A DNA stretch of 49,488 nucleotides from Chloroflexota bacterium (lineage in GTDB: Bacteria; Chloroflexota; Dehalococcoidia; SHYD01): contig JACPQN010000008.1 of NCBI GenBank assembly GCA_016190485.1, positions 1-49,488 on the forward strand. The letters are read 5' to 3'. The notes beneath the pieces were generated by a model, which worked only from the letters and a program-made list of their open reading frames with translations, searched no databases and was not told the DNA's origin. The number at the start of each line of letters is the position of its first letter. The first letter of the stretch is position 1. Shown here piece after piece: positions 36,865-45,055 of the stretch. The position numbers were made by a program, and so were the translations under genes.

Positions 36865-37359
36865 ATGCCTGACATCAGCGAAGTAATCCAGGAACTGCGG
36901 GCCCAGATCGGGAAGGAGTACGGGCACCGCACCTCGCTCCCCGTAGACAAGTCGGCGATTCGCCTCTGGGCCATCGGGACCCGCTGGCCAGAACCGCCCA
37001 AGCGGCTGTACTGGGATGAGGAGTATGCCAGAAAGACACCTTGGCAAGGCATCATCGCTCCTCCGGGATTCAATCCCTTCGCCTATCACGTCGACGAAGA
37101 GCGTATGCAGGGCCCTTCTACCTATGGCTTGCTGCGCACCGGAGAAGGCAACCGAGGCATTAACGCCGGCGGCGAAGCGACATATCACGCCCCGATTAGG
37201 CCCAGCGATGTCATAACCTCGGTGAGCAAGATCGTAGAGGTTTCCGACTTGAAAACGACTCGGCTCGGCCCTTCAGTCTTCGTGATAACCGAGACGCGCT
37301 GGACCAACCAGAAGGGGGAGGTTGTTCGGGTCTACCGCGGGATGGGGATGCGTTACTAG
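36865..37359 (+). CDS. MaoC-like hot-dog dehydratase, N-terminal-domain type
   Basis: 164 residues. The first part (GKEYGHRTSLPVDKSAIRLWAIGTRWPEPP...YWDEEYA) matches the N-terminal-domain MaoC group, with GIIAPPGFNPFAYHV behind it. Later GGEATYHAPIRPSDVITSVSKIVEVSDL and FVITETRWTNQKGEVV are hot-dog fold strands. In this family the N-domain pairs with a catalytic hot-dog subunit, probably the next gene. GGGAGGG precedes the ATG. It starts 19 bp after the hydratase. Confidence 0.82.
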   Translation: MPDISEVIQELRAQIGKEYGHRTSLPVDKSAIRLWAIGTRWPEPPKRLYWDEEYARKTPWQGIIAPPGFNPFAYHVDEERMQGPSTYGLLRTGEGNRGINAGGEATYHAPIRPSDVITSVSKIVEVSDLKTTRLGPSVFVITETRWTNQKGEVVRVYRGMGMRY

Positions 37360-37396
37360 GCTGGCCCAGCCAGCATGTTGTATTAGGAGTCGCCGC

Positions 37397-37834
37397 ATGT
37401 CAAACGAAACCGTGTACTGGGAAGATGTCCCAGAAGGGATGGAAATCCCCCCATTTGTGCGCAAAACCGGCCTTATGGAGTGGAACCGTTTCGCAGCCGC
37501 CAACGAAGAGCATTTCGAATACCACATGGATCACGTAGCGGGAAAGGCCATGGGCTTCCCCAACGCCATCGGCATGGGGAACCTCAGATTTGCCTACCTG
37601 AACAATCTGCTGGAAGACTGGGCCGGTGAGCAGGGCCGGGTCAAGGTCGTGGGTTGCCAGTACCGAGGCATGAACTTGGAGCACGACACCCTGACCTGCT
37701 GGGGCCAAGTGATCCGAAAATTCGTGGAAAACGGGGAGCACCTGGTCGAGTTACATATTGGCGTGCGAAATCAAAAGGGGGAAGAGACGGCACCGGGTCG
37801 AGGAGTAGTAGTGCTACCCTCCCGCGAGGCGTAG
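37397..37834 (+). CDS. MaoC-like hot-dog protein, probable partner of the preceding gene
   Basis: 145 residues from ATG 37397 with TAGGAG 8 nt upstream. The central MEWNRFAAANEEHFEYHMDHVAGKAMGFPNAIGMGN resembles the MaoC hydratase segment, and CQYRGMNLEHDTLTCWGQV is a hot-dog strand pair. Together with the previous gene it probably forms a heteromeric enoyl-CoA hydratase/dehydratase. It is 126 bp before the selenoprotein gene. Confidence 0.8.
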   Translation: MSNETVYWEDVPEGMEIPPFVRKTGLMEWNRFAAANEEHFEYHMDHVAGKAMGFPNAIGMGNLRFAYLNNLLEDWAGEQGRVKVVGCQYRGMNLEHDTLTCWGQVIRKFVENGEHLVELHIGVRNQKGEETAPGRGVVVLPSREA

Positions 37835-37960
37835 CATGGCGCTAACCGTGCAGTGTGGGGCTTAGTGGGAGGCGTCACTGCGCCCCTCGCGGGCGCCATC
37901 CACCAGATCAATGCCGGTCTGGCGGCGTGATTCCTTAGTAGCGGCAAGGAGGACCTGGAC

Positions 37961-39628
37961 ATGGCAACTACTCGGACCCGGTCGGCTGGCAGCGGCACGA
38001 TCACTGTGCTGAATCCCCAGGGTTATCCGCCTAGGATCACGGCGGCGCCCATGGCGCCACGCCTCGATGGACTGGACGGCAAGACGGTCTATCTGGTGGA
38101 TCCGCGCTTTGATGACTCTGGGATCTTCCTCAAACAGCTCCAGGCCTGCTTCGAGGAGCACCTCCCGCGCGTCACCACCAGGTACGTGCAGATGCGTAGC
38201 GTCTACACCAGGGATGACCCCGAGACCTGGGAGGAGATCAAGGCCAACGGTGACGCCGCCATCATCGGGGTGGGCCACTGAAGCACCTGCGCGCCGGCGG
38301 TCGCCGCGCATGCGATAACCCTGGAGAGCCAATACGGCGTCCCAACCGTAGCTATCCATACGGACATCTTCCGGAAGCTGGTAGAGTCGGTCACCCGTGT
38401 CCGAGGCATGCCCCAGGCCCGCTACGTCTTCGTTCCCCAGCCGGTGATGGGCAAGTCTCCCCGGGAGCTGCGCGGTTACGTCGACGGCAAAGATCCCGTA
38501 ACCGGCCGCCCCGTCATGCAAGAGATCATCGAGGGTCTTACGGTCCCGGTTGAAACTGACCTGAGAGGGATCACGTTCGAGAGGTTGACGCCCCGGCTGG
38601 TGGAACCGGGGACCGAGGAAAACCTCCACCGTCTGTTCCGGGAGAACAATTGGACCGACCAGCTGCCCATCATCCTCCCGACAGAAGAGCGGGTGGCAGC
38701 TATGCTGGCCTGCACCAGCCGTAAGCCGGGCGAGGTTGTGGGACACATGCGGCCCACGGCCTTCCGTGAGGTATGGGAGTACACCGTCGAAAAGGTAGCG
38801 GTGAACGCGGTGATGTCCGGGGCTCGTCCGGAGTATTTCCCGGTGATCTTGGCCCTGGCAGCCAGCGAAGCCAGCGCTCGCGGCAGCACCACGAGTTCGG
38901 CCGCGGCGATGGCCGTGGTGAACGGTCCCGTCCGGCACGAGATCGGCATGAACAGCGGCATCGGGGCCCTCGGCCCCTACAATCATGCCAACGCGACCAT
39001 CGGGAGAGCCTATGGCCTTCTCTCGCAAAACCTTCAGGGCGGCTCCGAACCAGGGCTCACCTACATGGGCTCTTCAGGCAACAACTATTCGTACAACAGC
39101 GTCACCTTCGCTGAGAATGAGGAACGCAGTCCCTGGGAGGCCCTCCACGTCCAACACGGCTTCAGACCGTCCGACAGCGCCGTCAGCGTCTTTGGTGGCT
39201 GCCGGTCTACCGCCTTCACCCTCGGGCTCCCCGAAAAGCACTGGCGGGAGCACGTGCGGAACATGCTTCGGGGGATGGACGCCCACAGCGCCCCCACGCT
39301 GCTCCTTGACCCAATCACCGCACGGCAGTTCATAGACCGGGGAGGCTTCGATACCAAGGAGAAGCTGATCCGCTGGGTCTACGAGAATGCGTTGATGCCG
39401 GCGGATGAGTACTGGGACTACCAGCTCATCCAGAACTACATCTATCCCCGCGCCACTTTTGGGGAGGAGCCCTACGCCTCTAGGCTCAAGGCCGCCCCCG
39501 ACGAGCTAATCCACATGTTTACCCCCGAGGAGGTTCAGGTCGTCGTGGTGGGTGGCGAGACCAACGGGTACTGGCGCATCATGGGCGCCCCGTACCGGAC
39601 CACCGTGTCCGTTGACCAGTGGCGGTGA
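37961..39628 (+). CDS. UGSC-family selenoprotein with in-frame TGA (Sec107) and a large C-terminal domain
   Basis: Reading through TGA at 38279-38281 as selenocysteine gives 555 residues in one frame. ATG 37961 has AAGGAGG about 8 nt upstream. Before the TGA the protein has LNPQGYPPRI, DGKTVYLVDPRFDDS and DAAIIGVGH, and after it STCAPAVAAHAITLESQYGVPTVAIHTDIF. That follows the UGSC-like domain plan (small-molecule/thiol-redox type), with the usual U-G-S-C here as U-S-T-C (Sec107, Cys110). Residues about 200-555 form a further conserved-looking domain of unknown function. The TGA is followed by a SECIS-like hairpin (38288-38310). The next gene, a thioredoxin-reductase-like flavoprotein, overlaps the stop by one base. 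Without Sec machinery the alternative is a nonsense-disrupted gene; the intact codons on both sides favour Sec. Confidence 0.8.
38288..38310 (+). promoter_or_regulatory. Bacterial SECIS-like hairpin
   Basis: TGCGCG (38288-38293) pairs perfectly with CGCGCA (38305-38310). After a C-C mismatch two further pairs close a GCGGT loop (38297-38301). The first loop G is 16 nt after the TGA, at the short end of the 16-37 nt rule known for bacterial SECIS elements. The hairpin is read through as coding sequence, as bacterial SECIS elements are. No alternative reason for the stem is evident, but GC-rich DNA forms stems easily. Confidence 0.6.
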
Positions 39629-40572
39629 TGCAGGGCACGCCCGACTACGACCTTATCGTCGCCGGTGGAGGCCTGGCGGGACTGACGGCCGCGCTGTTTG
39701 CTGCGCGCTACGGACTGTCCACTCTGGTACTGGAGGCCGTTGCGCCAGGCGGGCACCTGGTCAATGTCGAGAGGATCGAGGACTTCCCTGGCTTTCCTGA
39801 CGGTGTGGCAGGCTACGAGCTCTGCCCGACCCTACAGCTGCAGGCAGCGAACCAAGGCGCTGATTTCCGCATGGCAGAGTTCAACGCCCTGGAACCACAG
39901 GGCAAGTCATGGCGTGTGGTGGCAGGCGATGAGAGTTGGTCGGCCCGTACGGTCATCGTGGCTACGGGCTCGACCATGAGGGAACTGGGCGTCCCCGGCG
40001 AAGCCAGATTGCGCGGGAGGGGTGTCAGCACCTGCGCGACGTGTGATGGTCCTCTCTTCAGCGGTCAGGCCGTCGGCGTGGTCGGAGGAGGCGACTCGGC
40101 CTTGCAGGAAGCGCTCACCCTGGCCGACCATGCATCACAGGTCACCATTCTCCACCGCGGGGCGCAGTTCTCCGCCCAGCACGCCTTCCAGGGGAAGGTG
40201 ATGGAACACCCGAAGATCGGTGTACAGCACAGGGTTGCCGTGGAAGAGATCCTGGGCGACGAGGCCGTCACCGGTGTGTGCTTTCGGGAGGTGGGGAGTG
40301 GTAGCGGGGGACTGCTGGAAGTATCAGGTGTGTTTGTCTACGTAGGATTAGTGCCCAACACATCCGCGCTCCGAGGCATCGTCCCTGTCGGGCCCAACGG
40401 GCACGTTCCCACCGATAGCTGGATGCGGACGCCGCTTCCCGGTCTGTTCGCTGCAGGCGATATTCGGGAAGATTCCCCGGCGCAAGCCATCACCTCTGCC
40501 GGAGATGGAGCCGCCGCTGCCATTGCCGCCCACCGGTATCTGCAGGACGGTACCTGGCCTGTGCCTTCGTAG
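39628..40572 (+). CDS. Thioredoxin-reductase-like FAD/NAD(P)H oxidoreductase
   Basis: 314 residues from ATG 39628, whose A is the last base of the selenoprotein TGA stop (TGATG); an upstream in-frame GTG at 39619 is less likely. FAD-binding GGGLAGLTAALFAARYG, the redox pair CATC (Cys136, Cys139) and the NAD(P)H loop VVGGGDSALQEAL mark it as a low-molecular-weight thioredoxin-reductase family member. The C-terminal TPLPGLFAAGDIREDSPAQAI is conserved. One-base overlap strongly suggests co-translation with the selenoprotein, whose Sec-x-x-Cys it may reduce. Confidence 0.9.
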   Translation: MQGTPDYDLIVAGGGLAGLTAALFAARYGLSTLVLEAVAPGGHLVNVERIEDFPGFPDGVAGYELCPTLQLQAANQGADFRMAEFNALEPQGKSWRVVAGDESWSARTVIVATGSTMRELGVPGEARLRGRGVSTCATCDGPLFSGQAVGVVGGGDSALQEALTLADHASQVTILHRGAQFSAQHAFQGKVMEHPKIGVQHRVAVEEILGDEAVTGVCFREVGSGSGGLLEVSGVFVYVGLVPNTSALRGIVPVGPNGHVPTDSWMRTPLPGLFAAGDIREDSPAQAITSAGDGAAAAIAAHRYLQDGTWPVPS

Positions 40573-40629
40573 CCGTCTGAGACAGGTTTACCTGTCACTC
40601 CCTGCTTACCGACCTGAGCGTGGGCCTCC

Positions 40630-41538
40630 CTACCTCCCCCGCAGGCGCGGGTCCCAGACGTCTCGCAAGGCATCGCCCAGCAGGTTGAACCCGTAGATCG
40701 CGAGACTAATGGCCAGGCCAGGGAACACCGCGACCCAGGGGGACACCTCGAAGTAGCTCCGGCCGGTGGAGGTCAGCATCCCGCCCCAGGAGGGCGTGGG
40801 CGGTGGTGTCCCCAATCCAAGGAAGCTCAACGAGGCCTCCGACAGAATGGCGCCACCGAGGCTGGTGGTGGCGAGGATGATAATGGGGGCGGCCACGTTC
40901 GGGAGCACGTGCCGCAGCATTAGCTGCAGGTCGCCACAGCCGATGGCCCGCGCGGCATCGATGTACTGGTGCTCCTTGACCGCGAGCACCGTTCCACGGA
41001 TCACCCGGCAGGCGCTTGGGGAAATGACGATGGCGATGGCAATCATGACGTTGGTGATGCTCTGGCCAAGGGCCGCCATGATGGCCAGGGCCATGACGAT
41101 GGTGGGCAGGCTCATGATCATGTCGACCAGCCGCTGCACCGCGAAGTCGAACTTCCCCCCGACGTAGCCGCTCAGGATACCCAAGAGGGAGCCGGAAGTG
41201 GTCCCCAGACCCACGGCGACGATCCCCACCCAGAGCGAAATGCGCGCCCCATAGATGACACGGCTCAAGATGTCGCGGGAGATCTCATCCGTACCCATGA
41301 GGAATTGGGGACTCGGGGCCACAAGAGAATGGCCCTGGTGGATTTTGTAAGGATCATAGGGGGCGAGGACGTCCGCGAAAACCGCGGTGAATATCAAGGC
41401 CAGGAGCAACACTGCGCCGAACGCTCCCAGGGGCTTGGTGCGCATGAAATGGCCCAGGGTTCCCAGGCGATTGGGACGGGCCACCCGTCCCACCAAACCC
41501 GCCCCTGCCAGTCCTCTGACGCCTCCTACATGTGCCAT
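40630..41538 (-). CDS. ABC transporter permease, DppC type (third set)
   Basis: 302 residues with six membrane segments. Landmarks are TKPLGAFGAVLLLALIFTAVFADVLAPYDPYKIH, FLMGTDEISRDILSRVIYGARISL and the EAA-like loop YIDAARAIGCGDLQLMLRHVLPN. It ends DALRDVWDPRLRGR. GGAGGGGCG precedes the ATG. It is last in the third, minus-strand transporter operon, separated from its DppB partner by a palindromic repeat. Confidence 0.92.
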   Translation of the reverse strand: MAHVGGVRGLAGAGLVGRVARPNRLGTLGHFMRTKPLGAFGAVLLLALIFTAVFADVLAPYDPYKIHQGHSLVAPSPQFLMGTDEISRDILSRVIYGARISLWVGIVAVGLGTTSGSLLGILSGYVGGKFDFAVQRLVDMIMSLPTIVMALAIMAALGQSITNVMIAIAIVISPSACRVIRGTVLAVKEHQYIDAARAIGCGDLQLMLRHVLPNVAAPIIILATTSLGGAILSEASLSFLGLGTPPPTPSWGGMLTSTGRSYFEVSPWVAVFPGLAISLAIYGFNLLGDALRDVWDPRLRGR

Positions 41539-41556
41539 CTGCGCCCCTCCTGCTCT

Positions 41557-41659
41557 CGAGAGTGTTTAACAACGTGTTTGGCCGCTCGTGGTGAGCTTGT
41601 CGAACCACGGCGCTCGCCCTTCGACAAGCTCAGGGTGAGCGGATTCTTAAACACTCTCG
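41557..41659. repeat. 103-bp palindromic repeat between the two permease genes
   Basis: CGAGAGTGTTTAA (41557-41569) and TTAAACACTCTCG (41647-41659) are perfect inverted ends. Inside, GAGCTTGTCGAA (41593-41604) is perfectly inverted as TTCGACAAGCTC (41620-41631), with further pairing between CGCTCGCCCT and AGGGTGAGCG. It is a mobile or multicopy palindrome of the REP/MITE type, and a variant is at the window end. It could form a strong hairpin in the mRNA and lower expression of the distal permease. A spurious antisense reading frame runs into it. Confidence 0.8.
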
Positions 41660-41702
41660 CTTCCTGCTATTTGACAAAGCAAGGGGCCGTACGCCGCTCC
41701 CG

Positions 41703-42701
41703 CTATGTATAACGGATGCGTGGGTCCAGCCAGGCGTACAGCAGATCTACCACCAGGTTCACGACGGCGAACACCGTGCCAAGGAACAGGACGTTGCCCT
41801 GGAGTTGCAGATAGTCCCGGCTGGTCACTGCGTCCAGGGTCAGGCGGCCAACTCCGGGGAGGTTGAAGATGGTCTCCATGATTACCGTCCCCCCCAGGAG
41901 ATGGCCGAATTGAATGCTCATGATGGTGATGACGGGGATCATCGCGTTCTTCAGGGCATGGCGGTAGATGACCACTCGCTCTCTCAAGCCCTTGGCCCGG
42001 GCGGTGCGGACGTAGTCTTGCCGCAGGACCTCCAGCATCTGGGACCGGGTCATGCGCATCACGCTGGCAGAAAGGCCTACTCCCAGGGCCAGCGCAGGGA
42101 AGGCGAACTGCTGCAGGTTGGCCAAGGGGTCCTCGAAGAAGGGGACGAACCTGATAGGAGGCAGCCAGTTGAACCAGATGGAAGGGAACACGATAAGCAG
42201 GGTCCCGATCCAGAAGCCGGGGACGGAGAGGCCACCAATGCTAACGGCGCGGCCCACGTAGTCCATCCAGGTATCCTGGCGCGCCGCTGAGATCACCCCT
42301 ACAGGGATCGCGATGCTCAGCCCCACCAACATGGCCAGCACTCCCAGCTCGGCGCTCACGGGGATCCTGCGCTGGATCTCATAGGTGATCGGCTTGCCGC
42401 TCCAGGGCGAGACCCCTAGGTCCAGGCGAGCGGCGCCCAGCACCCAGGTCACGTACTGCTCGTGGAGGGGGCGATCCAGCCCCAGGTGGGCCCGCAAGGC
42501 GTCCAGCTGCTCGTTGCTGACCTTCCTTCCCCCAAAGCCTACCTGGCCCTGACCCGGTAGGCCCGCCGCCGACCCGGACTCCGCCAGCATGATCAGGGCC
42601 GCGTCGCCGGGCACGACGCGGATCAGGGCGAAGATGAGCAGGGAGAGGGCCAGGATAGTGGGGATAAAGACCAGGATGCGCCGGATGATGTACTGACGCA
42701 T
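41703..42701 (-). CDS. ABC transporter permease, DppB type (third set)
   Basis: 332 residues from ATG 42701; the frame is open further upstream but starts with a non-family segment. The opening MRQYIIRRILVFIPTILALSLLIFALIRVVPGDAALIML is canonical, and AGGGGGC precedes it. An extra loop (GSAAGLPGQGQVGFGGRKVS) extends the first periplasmic region. The EAA-like loop is YVRTARAKGLRERVVIYRHALKNAMIPVITIMS. It ends LDPRIRYT. Confidence 0.92.
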   Translation of the reverse strand: MRQYIIRRILVFIPTILALSLLIFALIRVVPGDAALIMLAESGSAAGLPGQGQVGFGGRKVSNEQLDALRAHLGLDRPLHEQYVTWVLGAARLDLGVSPWSGKPITYEIQRRIPVSAELGVLAMLVGLSIAIPVGVISAARQDTWMDYVGRAVSIGGLSVPGFWIGTLLIVFPSIWFNWLPPIRFVPFFEDPLANLQQFAFPALALGVGLSASVMRMTRSQMLEVLRQDYVRTARAKGLRERVVIYRHALKNAMIPVITIMSIQFGHLLGGTVIMETIFNLPGVGRLTLDAVTSRDYLQLQGNVLFLGTVFAVVNLVVDLLYAWLDPRIRYT

Positions 42702-42753
42702 GCAAGCCCCCTTTCGAGGGGACCCTGGTGGCGCCAGGGCCCCCCTCGTCACG

Positions 42754-44430
42754 CTACTTGTCCAGCCAAGCGTTCTGCCACATGTCGGTCGTGTTGCTCG
42801 TCCACCCCTGAGCAGTGGGATGGACACCCCTCAGGTAAGGCCACCAGGCGACCCAGTTACTGCGGCCCGCCGTGGGGATATGGGTCAGCAGATTGGCTGA
42901 AGCGTAGCGCTGGGCCTCCAGGACGATCTGCTTACGCTTTTCGAGGTCCAGTGCTCGCCGTTGGCCCAAGAGCATCTCGTTAAGTTTGGCATCGTTGGCG
43001 CTGACATAGTTCCGCTCCGCACCCGGGTAGAGGCTCCCGTAGAGCCAGCCATCGGGGTCGGAGAAGTTGGTGCTGGTCGCGATGATCATCCCGAACTCCG
43101 AGGTGCCCCGGACGGTGTAGAAGCCACCGGCGTCCAGGGGCTGGAGCTCGACGTCGATGCCCACCTTCGCCAGCTGTTCCTTCAGTACGGCTGCCATGCC
43201 CTGCCCGCTGAAGTGGCCGGTATCGGTGCGGAAGTAGAGTTTCTCTTTGAGCCCACTAGAATACCCGGCCTGGGCCATCAGCTGTTTCGCCTTGCCGGGG
43301 TCGTAGGGATGGAGCTTTTTCAACTCGTCCTGAGGGAGAGTCCATTCCCCCAGGCTTGCCGTCACCATCCCGTGGTACGTCCCCTTCCCCTCGGCCAGCA
43401 CCTCGATGATCTGGTCCCGGTCTACGGCCACATTCACGGCCTGTCGCATCCGGAAGTCCTTCCACGGGTCACGGTTCAGGTTGAGCAGGACCATGAGCCA
43501 GCCCCCCAGGCTCTCCCACTCCCTGAATCCCGCCGCGCTCTGCCGCAAGGCCTCCAGCTTCTTGATACTGTCGACGTCTACGATATCAATGCGCTTGGTC
43601 CGGAACGCGGCCAGACGGGTCGAATCGTCAGGGATGATATTCACCACCACCCGGTCCACCAGGGGGCGATCGGGGAGGTAGAACTCTTTGTTCTTCTCGA
43701 ACACGAGACTCACGTTCCGGTTGTACTCGCCGAGGACAAAGGGCCCTGTGCCGCTGTTCTCCGCTTTCAGGTCTTTGAACTGCTCTACGGCCTCTTTGGC
43801 CACGACCATAGGGTAGGGGGAAGCGATGTAGTTTAGAAACGGTGCGAATGGCTCCTTTAATACTATCTTGACCGTGTAGCGGTCCAGCGTCTCGATCTTC
43901 GCGATCTGGTCGAACATCCAGCCCTGCGGCATGCCTTTGCTCATCTGCCGCTCCAGGCTGTACTTAACGTCCTCGGACGTCATCTCCCGGCCGTTCGCGG
44001 GGGGCTTGTTGTGGAACTTGATCCCCTTCCTGAGCTGGAAGACGTAGGTGGTGTCCCCTTCCTGCTTCCAGGACTCGGCCAGGTCCGGCACGGGCTTCAA
44101 GGAGTACGGGTCGGTGCTTTCCCCCGTCTCCCATTTCAGGAGCCGGCTATAGGTCATGCCTGCGACGCCTGTTGTGGCGTAACCCGCCGAGAGGTGAGGA
44201 TCGAGATTCACCGGGTCGGCGCGCTGGTATAGGTTGAGCGTGCCACCCCGTTTCACTTGTGTTTGGACCCCGTCCTGGGTAGCTGGCCCGCCCCCGCCAG
44301 GAGACGCTGGCGCCCCACAGCCGGTGGCTACAAGTCCAGCAAGAAGGGCTGCGCCTATCACGGTACCGATCCGGAGACCGCCTGGGACCGGCCGGCGCGG
44401 GTTGCCCGTAGTCATCTCTCTGGCTGCCAT
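42754..44430 (-). CDS. ABC transporter substrate-binding lipoprotein (third set)
   Basis: 558 residues. A signal peptide ends LVATGC with Cys38 as the predicted lipidated residue, followed by a Gly/Pro-rich linker. Family 5 features: GGTLNLYQRADPVNLDPHLSAGYA, PVPDLAESWKQEGDTTYVFQLRKGIKFHN and VVNIIPDDSTRLAAFRTKRIDIVD. AAGGAGG lies 6 nt before ATG 44430. It heads the intact part of the third operon, 28 bp after the decayed oxidoreductase, and 52 bp before the permease. The ligand is unknown. Confidence 0.9.
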   Translation of the reverse strand: MAAREMTTGNPRRPVPGGLRIGTVIGAALLAGLVATGCGAPASPGGGGPATQDGVQTQVKRGGTLNLYQRADPVNLDPHLSAGYATTGVAGMTYSRLLKWETGESTDPYSLKPVPDLAESWKQEGDTTYVFQLRKGIKFHNKPPANGREMTSEDVKYSLERQMSKGMPQGWMFDQIAKIETLDRYTVKIVLKEPFAPFLNYIASPYPMVVAKEAVEQFKDLKAENSGTGPFVLGEYNRNVSLVFEKNKEFYLPDRPLVDRVVVNIIPDDSTRLAAFRTKRIDIVDVDSIKKLEALRQSAAGFREWESLGGWLMVLLNLNRDPWKDFRMRQAVNVAVDRDQIIEVLAEGKGTYHGMVTASLGEWTLPQDELKKLHPYDPGKAKQLMAQAGYSSGLKEKLYFRTDTGHFSGQGMAAVLKEQLAKVGIDVELQPLDAGGFYTVRGTSEFGMIIATSTNFSDPDGWLYGSLYPGAERNYVSANDAKLNEMLLGQRRALDLEKRKQIVLEAQRYASANLLTHIPTAGRSNWVAWWPYLRGVHPTAQGWTSNTTDMWQNAWLDK

Positions 44431-44458
44431 GGGATCCTCCTTCTCGGGATTCCTGCCT

Positions 44459-44985
44459 TCATAGCAGAGGCAACTCCACCCAGCGGCCTTCCCGGGCCGC
44501 GAGCATCGCCGCCGCGGTGAACTCCGTGTACTTCATGCCCTCATAGAAGGTAGGGTGGGCTTCGTCCAACTCGCCGCGCACCAACCGGATAAAATCGGCT
44601 TCGACCTGCCAGGATTCCTCGAGTTCCGGCGGCAAGGGCAAGACCTGAAGCGATACATTTCCCTGGCTTCCCGGAGGCTCGTCGCCATACGGCCTTCGCA
44701 CAGGACGTGTTTGCCCGCGTCTAATGCGGCCAGGACTGCCGTGTGGTGAAAATAAGGGGGCGTGCCGATGAGGACGGCGTGGATGTCTGCTAGGGCGATT
44801 ACCTCCCTCCAATCGGTGAAGACCTGTGGGATGTGGAACTCACGGGCAACCCGTTGGACGGACTCCGGAGTGCGGTTGCATACCGCCACGATCTCCACGC
44901 CGGGGATCTCCTGGAGCTTGGGAATGTGGCGTTGCTGGGTGAAGGCGCCCGCCCCGATGATGCCGATGCGCACTGTACTGGCCAT
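44459..44985 (-). pseudogene. Decayed Gfo/Idh/MocA-type oxidoreductase
   Basis: The N-terminal Rossmann domain is intact from ATG 44985: VRIGIIGAGAFTQQRHIPKL, IVAVCNRTPESVQRVA and GTPPYFHHTAVLAALDAGKHVLCE. After about 115 residues the frame is lost near plus-strand 44660. The C-terminal tail of such a protein (EADFIRLVRGELDEAHPTFY) then continues in another frame to the stop at 44459. About 190 residues of the substrate-binding middle are missing, since a normal protein is about 330-380 residues. So this is an internal deletion plus frameshift. It is the first gene after a good promoter, which now drives the transporter genes. Confidence 0.8.
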
Positions 44986-45055
44986 GTTGGGCTCCAAATC
45001 GGGGATGCTGGTCCACCCAAACAGTGTGGCGGAGGAAGCCGAGCCGTATTGGAGC

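Noticed and set aside
38408-39628. A separate gene starting at ATG 38408
   Set aside because: It is in the same frame as 37961-38281, has no good ribosome site, and the 41 codons before its ATG already read as conserved protein.
41354-41608. Antisense protein beginning MVRQAHHE
   Set aside because: This is the translation of the palindromic repeat, a well-known kind of spurious call.
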